Source: Sphingobacterium hungaricum (GTDB lineage: Bacteria; Bacteroidota; Bacteroidia; Sphingobacteriales; Sphingobacteriaceae). Taken from it: a stretch of DNA of 64,000 bases. Location of the stretch: contig NZ_MU158698.1 in assembly GCF_015210005.1 (NCBI RefSeq), positions 3,023,273 through 3,087,272 of the forward strand, written 5' to 3'. Within the stretch, counting starts at the first letter, position 1; every line of letters starts with the position of its first letter. Below, piece after piece: positions 9,336 through 16,610 of the stretch. A program made the position numbers and the translations under genes. Below the pieces are notes generated by a model. It was not told where the DNA came from and made no database searches. It saw nothing but the letters and a program-made list of their open reading frames with translations.

Positions 9336-10352
9336 TTACTTTTGAATTTTTACTTTGAAAACCCCAATATTCCCATTGCCTCCGGCAAAATAAACCAAAC
9401 TTCCAGAAGCTGATTTAGACAGGACATTGTAGCTGTCTTTGGATATGGTTTTCCAGTTTCTTCCGCCATCGGTTGACAGGTCGGTGCCTGAGGTTCCTGT
9501 AGCTAAAACAGTTGTTGCATCGATATATTGTACACAAGAACGGTAGCCACCTACAGTAGTGCTCGGCTGTTCCCAGCTTAAGCCGCCATCGAACGTTAAT
9601 TGTATGGAATTTTGATTGTCTAAGTCGTTTAAATAGTTGCCGCCAACCATAATCCCTGTGTTGTTGTTTATAAAATCGAGCGAGAAAATACCCATGCTGG
9701 ATTCTCCATGCAAAATCGGAACATCTACTTTGTCGATAGCCAAGGCTTTCTCATCCCGTCGATAAAGACAAGCATATTTACCACCAGTTCCAACCCATAG
9801 AACAGTATTCAGCAATTTAATCGAAGTTCCGGATGCGGCAAATCCTGCTTCGCCTTCGTCGGCAATTAAAAATATAAAATCGGTAACGTCCGTCCATGTT
9901 TTGCCTTTATTTTTGGTTTTCCATAACTGGAATTTTCCATCAATTGGATCGCCGAATGCGAAACCAACTTTGCCTTCAAAATCAAAACCGTCCATAAAGA
10001 TTTCCGCACGATCGTCACGAATCACTTCTTTCCATGATTTTCCGCCGTCTGTCGTCCGAAGTATTACTGTCGGAGAACCTGCATTGATAATCAAGGCTTC
10101 CTTTTCGCTAAAAACTTCGATATCTCGAAAATCATATTTTTCATAGCCTTTTGGATTGACCCAAGTCCATGTTTTTCCGGCATCCAAAGACTTTCCAACC
10201 GTCCCTTTAGAACCACTGACCCAAACAACATGCTCCTTATATGTTCCTAATCCCCGAAAACTAGCATCGTTATTTGCTGATAAAATTTCGATTTCTTGAC
10301 CGAAAGTAAATAGGGGAAATACGATTGTCAGAATAAAAGCAAGTATTTTCAT
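9336..10352 (-). CDS. Secreted YCF48/BNR-type beta-propeller protein
   Basis: 338 residues with a signal peptide (residues 1-18, FTFGQ). Repeated sialidase/BNR-like Asp-box motifs are visible: SLDAGKTWTW, TTDGGKSWKE, TKNKGKTWTD, TFDGGLSWEQ and STDGGRNWKT. These mark a beta-propeller related to the photosystem II assembly factor YCF48 family. In Bacteroidota such proteins are annotated as oxidoreductase or photosystem-like but have no proven catalytic role, and none is seen here. The last codons and the stop lie inside a dispersed AT-rich repeat (9333-9350), so the C-terminal tail VKIQK may derive from that repeat. Confidence 0.8.
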   Translation of the reverse strand: MKILAFILTIVFPLFTFGQEIEILSANNDASFRGLGTYKEHVVWVSGSKGTVGKSLDAGKTWTWVNPKGYEKYDFRDIEVFSEKEALIINAGSPTVILRTTDGGKSWKEVIRDDRAEIFMDGFDFEGKVGFAFGDPIDGKFQLWKTKNKGKTWTDVTDFIFLIADEGEAGFAASGTSIKLLNTVLWVGTGGKYACLYRRDEKALAIDKVDVPILHGESSMGIFSLDFINNNTGIMVGGNYLNDLDNQNSIQLTFDGGLSWEQPSTTVGGYRSCVQYIDATTVLATGTSGTDLSTDGGRNWKTISKDSYNVLSKSASGSLVYFAGGNGNIGVFKVKIQK

Positions 10353-10379
10353 CAGGATAAATTTTCTAAGCGGTTTAAA

Positions 10380-11036
10380 TTAACTTAATTGTTGCATCAA
10401 CGCATCAAATTCCTGACGCAAAGCAGCCAGTTGCTCTTCTAAAGATTGAACGCGTTCTTCAAGCTGTTTGTTGTTTTGAGAAACGGATTCAGAACTGCCC
10501 GTTGAAAAATCAAAATCGTCTTCGTTGACTTCAGCAAACAAATGCACATAGCGAACTTCCTTTTGTCCAGGTCTTTTAGACAACTGTTTGATATAAATAA
10601 CTTCGCCTTCGCTAAGCTTAATCAATAGTTCTTGTACCTCGTCTAGGTTTTCAAAATCGTACAAACGGCCAGCGTTGCTATTGATTTCTCCTGCAGTTAA
10701 TGGCCCGCGAAGAATCAATAAACACAGAATAGCCAGTTCTTGAGGCAACAACGGAAACTGAATAGCTACATTATGTTTGTACTTGGTCACTCGGCTTCCG
10801 CCGCCCACGACCGTAGAAATCAATCCCCTGCGTTTTAATGCATCAAGTGCAGAAACTATGGTACTTTCAGAATAATTGACAACAGGTTTTCTCGAACTCT
10901 TTTGATTACATGCCGTTTGAAGACTGTTTAGTGTCATCGGATAATATTCTGGAGTGGTTTTGGATTTTTCGATCAAACAACCTATTATGCGTAATTCTTC
11001 GGCTGATAATTGGGGTAATGTGTTTGTTTCTTCCAT
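10380..11036 (-). CDS. YceH family protein (DUF480, UPF0502)
   Basis: 218 residues. The family signature is present from the start: LSAEELRIIGCLIEKSKTTPEYYPMTLNSL, then ACNQKSSRKPVV and LPQELAILCLLILRGPLT. The fold is tandem winged-helix domains (about 5-95 and 100-170) with a C-terminal coiled coil (about 185-218, EERVQSLEEQLAAL). This suggests DNA binding or a regulatory role, but the cellular function of YceH remains unclear. It shares the strand with the propeller gene, 27 bases upstream of it, and could be co-transcribed. Confidence 0.9.
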   Translation of the reverse strand: MEETNTLPQLSAEELRIIGCLIEKSKTTPEYYPMTLNSLQTACNQKSSRKPVVNYSESTIVSALDALKRRGLISTVVGGGSRVTKYKHNVAIQFPLLPQELAILCLLILRGPLTAGEINSNAGRLYDFENLDEVQELLIKLSEGEVIYIKQLSKRPGQKEVRYVHLFAEVNEDDFDFSTGSSESVSQNNKQLEERVQSLEEQLAALRQEFDALMQQLS

Positions 11037-11114
11037 GTGTGCAAGTATAATGAATGCCTAAGATAAAAAAAACAAAACTGTAATCATTTTAAATCACATA
11101 AATTTTGAAATTTG

Positions 11115-11122
11115 TATCTTCG
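11115..11122 (+). promoter_or_regulatory. Probable -7 box deciding the start of the deacetylase gene
   Basis: TATCTTCG, one base from TAnnTTTG. Transcription would begin near 11128, downstream of the in-frame TTG at 11105. This supports the later TTG at 11138 as the true start. Confidence 0.4.
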
Positions 11123-11137
11123 TTCAAGAATTCAAAA

Positions 11138-12043
11138 TTGATAAAAATCGCATTTCATAACGCATACATACATCCTTTGAAAGAGGGGCATCGTTTTCCT
11201 ATGGCGAAGTATGAGCTGATCTATCAGCAGTTGCTTTACGAAGGTTTGTTTTCGATAGCGGATTTTTTCGAACCTGGTTTGGCGGATAAAAAGTCTATCT
11301 ATTTGGCTCATGATCAGCAATATGTCGATCAGTTATTGGATTTGAGCTTGGATCCTAAAATGGTTCGCCGGATTGGTTTTCCATTGTCGAAAGAATTGGT
11401 TGATCGTGAATTGTACCTTTCGCAAGGCAGCATCGAAGGGGCGGTTTTTGCGTTGGACAATGGAATTGCTTTCAATATTGCCGGAGGCACACATCATGCA
11501 GGATATGATTTCGGAGAAGGGTTTTGCCTCTTAAATGACCAAGCCATTGCGGCAGCGTATCTGTTAGATCGTGGATTGGCTAAGAAGATTTTGATCATTG
11601 ATTTGGATGTTCATCAGGGAAATGGAACGGCACATATTTTTCGGGGCAAGGATCAAGTGTATACTTTTTCGATGCACGGCGAAAAGAATTTTCCTTTTAT
11701 CAAACAATCGTCTGATTTAGATATTCCGCTTGCGGATGATTTGGGAGACGATGCCTATCTGAACTTGTTGGAGCATAATTTAAAGCTTGTTTTCGAACAA
11801 GCAAAACCTGATTTTGTATTTTACCAAGCAGGAGTAGATGTATTGGAAACGGATAAATTGGGTAAACTAAAACTTTCGATGGACGCCTGCAAACAGCGTG
11901 ATTATCAAGTTCTCCAATATTGCCATAAATTAGGAGTTCCCCTTCAGATTAGTATGGGCGGGGGATATTCTACGGAAATTAAAACTATTGTTAATGCACA
12001 CGTCAATACTTATCGCGTGGCATTGGATTTATATACACATTAA
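11138..12043 (+). CDS. Histone deacetylase family protein (class II-like deacetylase)
   Basis: About 301 residues from the TTG at 11138. Homologues start right before KIAFHNAYIHPLKEGHRFP, so the upstream TTG at 11105 is less likely. The zinc-hydrolase signature is complete: His-His pair at about 119-120 (GGTHHAGYDFGEGFC), zinc ligands Asp157 and His159 (IDLDVHQGNGT), third ligand near Asp239 (GVDVLETDKLG) and the GGGY motif (MGGGYS). Bacterial members deacetylate small molecules such as acetylpolyamines or acetoin-related substrates, or acetyl-lysine. The substrate is not known here. It heads a compact rightward run that continues into the nucleoid-associated gene 12 bases later. Confidence 0.9.
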   Translation: MIKIAFHNAYIHPLKEGHRFPMAKYELIYQQLLYEGLFSIADFFEPGLADKKSIYLAHDQQYVDQLLDLSLDPKMVRRIGFPLSKELVDRELYLSQGSIEGAVFALDNGIAFNIAGGTHHAGYDFGEGFCLLNDQAIAAAYLLDRGLAKKILIIDLDVHQGNGTAHIFRGKDQVYTFSMHGEKNFPFIKQSSDLDIPLADDLGDDAYLNLLEHNLKLVFEQAKPDFVFYQAGVDVLETDKLGKLKLSMDACKQRDYQVLQYCHKLGVPLQISMGGGYSTEIKTIVNAHVNTYRVALDLYTH

Positions 12044-12055
12044 AAGAAAATAAAG

Positions 12056-13111
12056 ATGTTTTATCATCAAGATGCAGAATTAGACGGTTTGATTATCCAT
12101 CGGGTTGGAAATAAATCGCAGGACGAATTTTATTCTTTATCCGAAAAACCGATAGACATATCCTTTGACTTGATATTGCCCGATTTGCTGAAGCAATATT
12201 TTCTTTCTCCATTTTCAAAACTGAATGAAGTTTATCGCTTTTTTCATCCGAATGAAGAGTTGAACCTGAATGAGGTTTATCATTTTACAAAGCAATTTTT
12301 CGAAGAGAAAATCGGTTTTCAAGATTATTCCGAACAGGTGGTGAAACATTTGTACGAAGCGTCTACACACCCTAAGATTAAGCCGGGCGAAGTGTATGTT
12401 GTGAATCTAAAAAATGTGCAACAAGAAGGAGAGGAGCTCAATGCTGTCGGGATCTTTAAATCGGAGAATAAAGAAACTTACCTGAAGGTCTATCCCCAAA
12501 ACGGTGGTTTTGAATTGGATTATGAGCAAGATGCAATCAATGTTAATAAATTGGACAAGGGTGTGATCATTATCAATACGGAATCAGAAGAAGGCTATAA
12601 AGTTTTGGTGATCGACCAGACTAACCAAAGCGAGGCCGTATATTGGAAAGATGAATTTCTTCAAATCCGTCCAAGAAATGATGCTTTTCAGCAAACAGGA
12701 AACTTCTTAAAAGTGTACAAGAACTTTGTAAATGAAAAGCTGGAAGATGCTTTCGAGATGGATAAAGCGGATAAAATCGATTTGTTAAACCGATCGATGA
12801 ATTATTTCAAAACAAAGGAAACATTTGATAACGAAGAATTTCAAGAAGAGGTTTTGTCAAATCCTAAAGCCATTTCTTTGTTCAACGATTACAAACAAGA
12901 AGCGGAAGAAGATTTTGATATTGCATTCCAATCGAACTTCTCGATTGCCAATCAGGCCGTAAAGAAAATGGAATCCACGTATAAATCCATCTTGAAATTA
13001 GACAAGAATTTTTCCGTTTACGTGCATGGAAAACGAGAGTTGATTGAAAAAGGTTTCGACGATGAGAAAGGAATGAACTATTACAAGCTTTATTACGAAA
13101 ACGAAAAGTAA
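12056..13111 (+). CDS. Nucleoid-associated protein, NdpA/YejK family
   Basis: 351 residues, close to the 335-350 typical of the 37-kDa nucleoid-associated family. The N-terminal LDGLIIHRVGNK and central KNVQQEGEELNAVGIFKSENKETYLKV segments are recognisable, as is the C-terminal helical region with YKLYYE. E. coli YejK is an abundant nucleoid protein of unclear function. The gene follows the deacetylase by 12 bases and abuts the DUF3810 gene with no gap, so all three are probably one operon. Confidence 0.85.
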   Translation: MFYHQDAELDGLIIHRVGNKSQDEFYSLSEKPIDISFDLILPDLLKQYFLSPFSKLNEVYRFFHPNEELNLNEVYHFTKQFFEEKIGFQDYSEQVVKHLYEASTHPKIKPGEVYVVNLKNVQQEGEELNAVGIFKSENKETYLKVYPQNGGFELDYEQDAINVNKLDKGVIIINTESEEGYKVLVIDQTNQSEAVYWKDEFLQIRPRNDAFQQTGNFLKVYKNFVNEKLEDAFEMDKADKIDLLNRSMNYFKTKETFDNEEFQEEVLSNPKAISLFNDYKQEAEEDFDIAFQSNFSIANQAVKKMESTYKSILKLDKNFSVYVHGKRELIEKGFDDEKGMNYYKLYYENEK

Positions 13112-14188
13112 ATGAAGCAGAAAAGGCAACTAGTAAAAAAATATGCTTTGCAGCTTGGTATCGGCTGTTTGCTTTTGCTGTTTCTCTATTTTTATAAACA
13201 GCAAACGCTTTGGGTCGAAGCGTCTTACAGCCGCGCATTTTATCCTGCCTTTTCGTTCCTTCATAAAATCCTATTTTCATGGATACCATTTTCGGTAGGC
13301 GATATTTTCTACATACTTGCCGTTGTGGTTGTTATTGGATTATTTGGCAAAATGATCCAATCCATCTGGAGAAAGAATTGGAACGTCTTGCTACTCCGCT
13401 TTCTTCAGCTAATCAGTTTTTGCCTAGCGCTATACCTTTACTTTTATGCAAGCTGGGGCTTGAATTACTATCGAGTGCCTTTGGCAAAGCAATTGTTCTT
13501 AAAAACGGATACGATTACCTTAGAACAGCATGTTTTTGTGCTCGACAAATTTATCGCAAGAGCGAATGAAATCCGACCGCAAATCTCATTTGCAGAAGAT
13601 AGAAAGGCGATGGATCAGGAATTAAGTTTGCTGATGAAAGATGATCAGGCATTTAAAGGAATCCTTTCGAAAACTCAGGTCAATGTAAAAAAGCCCTTAT
13701 CCAGTACGCTAGCTTCATATTTTACCGTAACTGGCTATTTTAATCCGTTCACACAAGAGGTACAGGTTAATCAGAAAATACCATTAGTTTCCTATCCATT
13801 TACTGTTGTGCATGAATTATCTCATCAAATGGGAATTGGATTCGAAGATGAATGTAATTTTATTGCTTTTTACAAATTGCGAACGCATGCAAATCTCCAA
13901 TACCAATATGCAGCTTACTATGAAGCGATCAATTATCTGTTACGAACACTATACTTGACAGATCCTAAACTTTTTGCTCAATACAAACAAAAATTATCTC
14001 CTTTGATACTAAAGGATTTTGAAGAAGAACGCCTTTTCTGGGATAACTACAGAGGATGGGTCAACACCATCTCCGGTGCATTTTATGACGGATATTTAAA
14101 ACACAACAATCAACCAGAAGGAATGGCACGTTACAGTTTGATGAGCCGGTTGGTGATTGCAAATGAATTGAAGAATGAAAATCAGTAA
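13112..14188 (+). CDS. DUF3810 membrane protein with HExxH metalloprotease motif
   Basis: 358 residues. Three predicted membrane segments lie at about 10-28, 62-80 and 95-113. A soluble C-terminal domain carries HELSH (His234, Glu235, His238) and a downstream acidic cluster (Glu245, Glu247 in FEDECN). This is the gluzincin-like signature of the DUF3810 family, widespread in Bacteroidota, where it is inferred to be a membrane-bound zinc peptidase. No substrate is known. The start codon directly follows the stop of the nucleoid-associated gene, and the 3' end overlaps the next gene by 14 bases, so translation is probably coupled. Confidence 0.85.
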   Translation: MKQKRQLVKKYALQLGIGCLLLLFLYFYKQQTLWVEASYSRAFYPAFSFLHKILFSWIPFSVGDIFYILAVVVVIGLFGKMIQSIWRKNWNVLLLRFLQLISFCLALYLYFYASWGLNYYRVPLAKQLFLKTDTITLEQHVFVLDKFIARANEIRPQISFAEDRKAMDQELSLLMKDDQAFKGILSKTQVNVKKPLSSTLASYFTVTGYFNPFTQEVQVNQKIPLVSYPFTVVHELSHQMGIGFEDECNFIAFYKLRTHANLQYQYAAYYEAINYLLRTLYLTDPKLFAQYKQKLSPLILKDFEEERLFWDNYRGWVNTISGAFYDGYLKHNNQPEGMARYSLMSRLVIANELKNENQ

Positions 14189-15050
14189 AATTTTATTTTA
14201 TATACTCTGCTTGCTAATAATCTGTTACCAATCGGTAAATGCGCAGGAACTTGATGTAAAGAGAAGCAGTCTAGGTAAACTTTCTGCACCTGCGCTGAAT
14301 GAAGTTTCAGGTATGGTTGCATCACGAGAGAACCCCGAAAGCTTTTGGGTGCATAACGATAGTGGAGATGAGGCGCGGTTCTTTTTGATTGATAAGCAGG
14401 CGAATTTAAAAGCGACCTATTACTTAGATAGTATAGAGGCCGTCGACTTTGAAGACATCGCTTGGCTTCAGATGGATCAGACAAATTATTTGTTGCTAAC
14501 AGATATCGGCGATAACCGAGCGGTGCGAAATGAAATTAAGCTATACTTGATTAAAGAGCCAAAACCGGATTCTGCTGATTCAATTTATCATATTCCTTCG
14601 GAAGAAATAAGAACGATCGTGTTAAATTATCCTGACAAAGCACGTGATGCAGAAGCGATATTTGTCGATCCGGTGGACCAATCAGTTTTTATTATTTCAA
14701 AACGTGATTTCAAAAGCGCACTTTATCAGGTCAATCCTTTTACCGCTGTAAAAAAGGATTATTATGTACTGAAAAAATTAGGCGAATTTCCTTTTTCATT
14801 TGTTACCGCAGCGGATATTTCTCCTGATGGTTCAGAAATCTTATTGAAAAACCTAGTTAATATCTATTCTTATAAAAGAGAGAAGCAACAGCCCGTTCAA
14901 CGTATTTTGTCTAAAAATTATGTATCAATTCCATACAGTCCCGAACCACAAGGAGAATCTATTACTTTTGATTTAAATGGAAAAGATTTTTACACAGTTA
15001 GTGAACGGCCTTTTGGTTTAGATGCTTATCTTTATCTCTACAAACGTTAA
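14175..15050 (+). CDS. Secreted beta-propeller-like protein, function unknown
   Basis: 291 residues with a clear signal peptide (residues 1-23, ending VNAQ). The mature part has repeating strand-turn elements typical of a propeller: SGMVASRENPESFWVHNDSGD, VDFEDIAWLQ, LLLTDIGDNRA, DAEAIFVDPVDQSVFIISKR and ADISPDGSEILLKN. Homologues in Sphingobacteriaceae are annotated only as hypothetical or PE-PGRS proteins. The DNSGD and DIGDN loops could bind calcium. It overlaps the DUF3810 gene by 14 bases and is followed after 4 bases by the esterase gene, so it is likely in the same operon. Confidence 0.7.
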   Translation: MKISKILFYILCLLIICYQSVNAQELDVKRSSLGKLSAPALNEVSGMVASRENPESFWVHNDSGDEARFFLIDKQANLKATYYLDSIEAVDFEDIAWLQMDQTNYLLLTDIGDNRAVRNEIKLYLIKEPKPDSADSIYHIPSEEIRTIVLNYPDKARDAEAIFVDPVDQSVFIISKRDFKSALYQVNPFTAVKKDYYVLKKLGEFPFSFVTAADISPDGSEILLKNLVNIYSYKREKQQPVQRILSKNYVSIPYSPEPQGESITFDLNGKDFYTVSERPFGLDAYLYLYKR

Positions 15051-15054
15051 TCTT

Positions 15055-15867
15055 ATGAAGAAAATCAACTTATTCGTCTCTTTTATTCTCCTTGTAAATT
15101 ATTGCCTCGCAGCAAAGGTGGATACAGTCAATGTATTTAGCCAAGCTATGCAAAAAAATATAAAAACCGTGATTATTCAGCCTGAAGTCAAGGCTGCTGG
15201 AGCAACGGCGACTTTATATTTGCTTCATGGCTATTCCGGGAATTATAAGAATTGGGTGGACAATGCTTCTCATATAAAACAGTTGGTCGATCAATATGGA
15301 TATACGGTTGTTTGTCCAGATGGAGGGTTTGGTAGCTGGTATTGGGATATTGAAGGCGATCAGAATTTTCAATACGAAACTTTTGTTTCAAAGGAATTGG
15401 TTGATTATGTTGAATCGAATTACCCAGTGTTGAAAGATCGCAAGCGACGGGGGATTACAGGATTGAGCATGGGCGGACATGGCGCATTGTATTTGGCGAT
15501 AAAGCATCCCGATGTGTTCAGCGCCGCTGGAAGCACAGCAGGAGGAGTGGATATACGTCCATTTCCAGATAATTGGGACATGGCTAATCGATTGGGCACC
15601 TATCGCGAGAATGCTCAAAAATGGAATGAGCATACCATTATGGAATTAACACATTTAATCGCACCAAAATCGTTGGATTTGTTTATCGATTGTGGAACGG
15701 GGGATTTTTTCTACGGAGTTAATGAGGAATTACATAGAAAATTAACGTATTTAAATATCCCGCATCATTATTTAACATTGCCTGGAAAGCACGATTGGGA
15801 TTATTGGCGGAAGTCCATTGTTTACCAGATGGCTTTTTTCGATAGCATTTTTTCGAACAATAGATAG
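15055..15867 (+). CDS. Secreted esterase of the FrmB/esterase D (CE1-like) alpha/beta-hydrolase family
   Basis: About 270 residues from the ATG at 15055, which puts a normal signal peptide (KKINLFVSFILLVNYCLA) at the N-terminus. An earlier in-frame start at 15022 overlaps the previous gene and would disrupt the signal. The nucleophile elbow is GLSMGG (Ser138) and the oxyanion region is LYLLHGYSGNYKNW. A C-terminal acid in FIDCGTGDFFYG and a histidine in LPGKHDWDYW complete the triad. Family members act as S-formylglutathione hydrolases, acetyl-xylan or feruloyl esterases. The signal peptide favours an extracytoplasmic ester-cleaving role. Last gene of the operon. Confidence 0.85.
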   Translation: MKKINLFVSFILLVNYCLAAKVDTVNVFSQAMQKNIKTVIIQPEVKAAGATATLYLLHGYSGNYKNWVDNASHIKQLVDQYGYTVVCPDGGFGSWYWDIEGDQNFQYETFVSKELVDYVESNYPVLKDRKRRGITGLSMGGHGALYLAIKHPDVFSAAGSTAGGVDIRPFPDNWDMANRLGTYRENAQKWNEHTIMELTHLIAPKSLDLFIDCGTGDFFYGVNEELHRKLTYLNIPHHYLTLPGKHDWDYWRKSIVYQMAFFDSIFSNNR

Positions 15868-15891
15868 GTTTTGTCTGAATTCAATAAAAGT

Positions 15892-15921
15892 TTTGCTTTA
15901 ATGAATAAATAACTATATTTG
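15892..15921 (+). promoter_or_regulatory. Strong orphan promoter (TTTG-N18-TATATTTG)
   Basis: TTTG at 15892-15895, an 18-base spacer and TATATTTG at 15914-15921 give a near-perfect Bacteroidota promoter. The only thing downstream is a terminator about 35-65 bases later, with no open reading frame. Confidence 0.5.
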
Positions 15922-15926
15922 CTTCG

Positions 15927-15988
15927 CAATAAGCTACTAATTTATAATAAACTTAATAAAAGCCATTTCGTCCTGAAATGGCTTTTTT
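15927..15988 (+). ncRNA. Candidate small RNA (promoter to terminator, about 60 nt)
   Basis: Transcription from the promoter at 15892-15921 would start near 15927 and end at the hairpin at 15958-15988, giving an RNA of about 60 bases with no start codon followed by an open frame. No known RNA family is recognised. It could instead be a decoy promoter overlapping the operon terminator. Confidence 0.3.
15958..15988. terminator. Bidirectional terminator between the esterase operon and a leftward gene
   Basis: 12-base perfect stem AAAAGCCATTTC / GAAATGGCTTTT with a 5-base loop and T runs on both strands, placed between convergent genes. Confidence 0.9.
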
Positions 15989-16011
15989 ATGTCTAATAAA
16001 GTGAAATCGAA

Positions 16012-16392
16012 TTAATAAACTCTTGGATTCTCGAGCAAGTCTGTAACATAGCCGAGCACTTCATACTCATTTGCTCCGTCTTCGAGCATAGAGAACGTCA
16101 GGTAGGTTGCATAAATTTCTGCACTGAATAAGATATGCTTATCCGACAAAATGGTATCTATTATTTCTTCACGAATAGAAAAACCGATATGATCTAACTC
16201 ATTATGGATATTTGTAGAAATCGTGCAATGTTCTTCGCCAGAGGCGAAACCAACAATAATATAAAAGATTAATTTGTCTAATACTTCGGGATCCAGGTTG
16301 CGGAATTTGTTCGAATAAAGCTCAAAGTCGAATCGACCTTTAGCGCTATTTACAATTTTGTCCCAAATTAAATATTCTGTTTTTGAATGCAT
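16012..16392 (-). CDS. Conserved-looking hypothetical protein
   Basis: 126 residues, no signal peptide or membrane segment. The composition is normal for a soluble, mostly helical acidic protein (LDPEVLDKLIFYIIVGFASGEEH, ATYLTFSMLEDGANEYEVLGYVTDLLENP). I do not recognise the family. The gene stands alone between two terminators, downstream of but separate from the polysaccharide utilisation locus. Confidence 0.7.
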   Translation of the reverse strand: MHSKTEYLIWDKIVNSAKGRFDFELYSNKFRNLDPEVLDKLIFYIIVGFASGEEHCTISTNIHNELDHIGFSIREEIIDTILSDKHILFSAEIYATYLTFSMLEDGANEYEVLGYVTDLLENPRVY

Positions 16393-16541
16393 TACAGTAG
16401 GTTTATTTATGAAAGACTAAAGTAAAAATAATAAAAAATAATTTGTTAATTACTTGAAATTCTGATTTTTTTATCTTTTAACTACTTAGTTAACGACTAA
16501 AGATCCTGGATGCAAATAGTATTTTACAAGATGTAATTAAA

Positions 16542-16571
16542 TAAAAAATGAGCTGAATTATGCAGCTCATT
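16542..16571 (-). terminator. Terminator of the polysaccharide utilisation operon
   Basis: 9-base perfect stem AATGAGCTG / CAGCTCATT with a 7-base loop. On the minus strand it is followed by a T run, about 40 bases after the bglX stop. Confidence 0.85.
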
Positions 16572-16610
16572 AAAATTTATTTCAAAATAGAATGCCCTCA
16601 GTTCATTCGA

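Noticed and set aside
11105..11137. Upstream TTG start for the deacetylase
   Set aside because: It would precede the likely transcription start and adds residues absent from the family's N-terminus.
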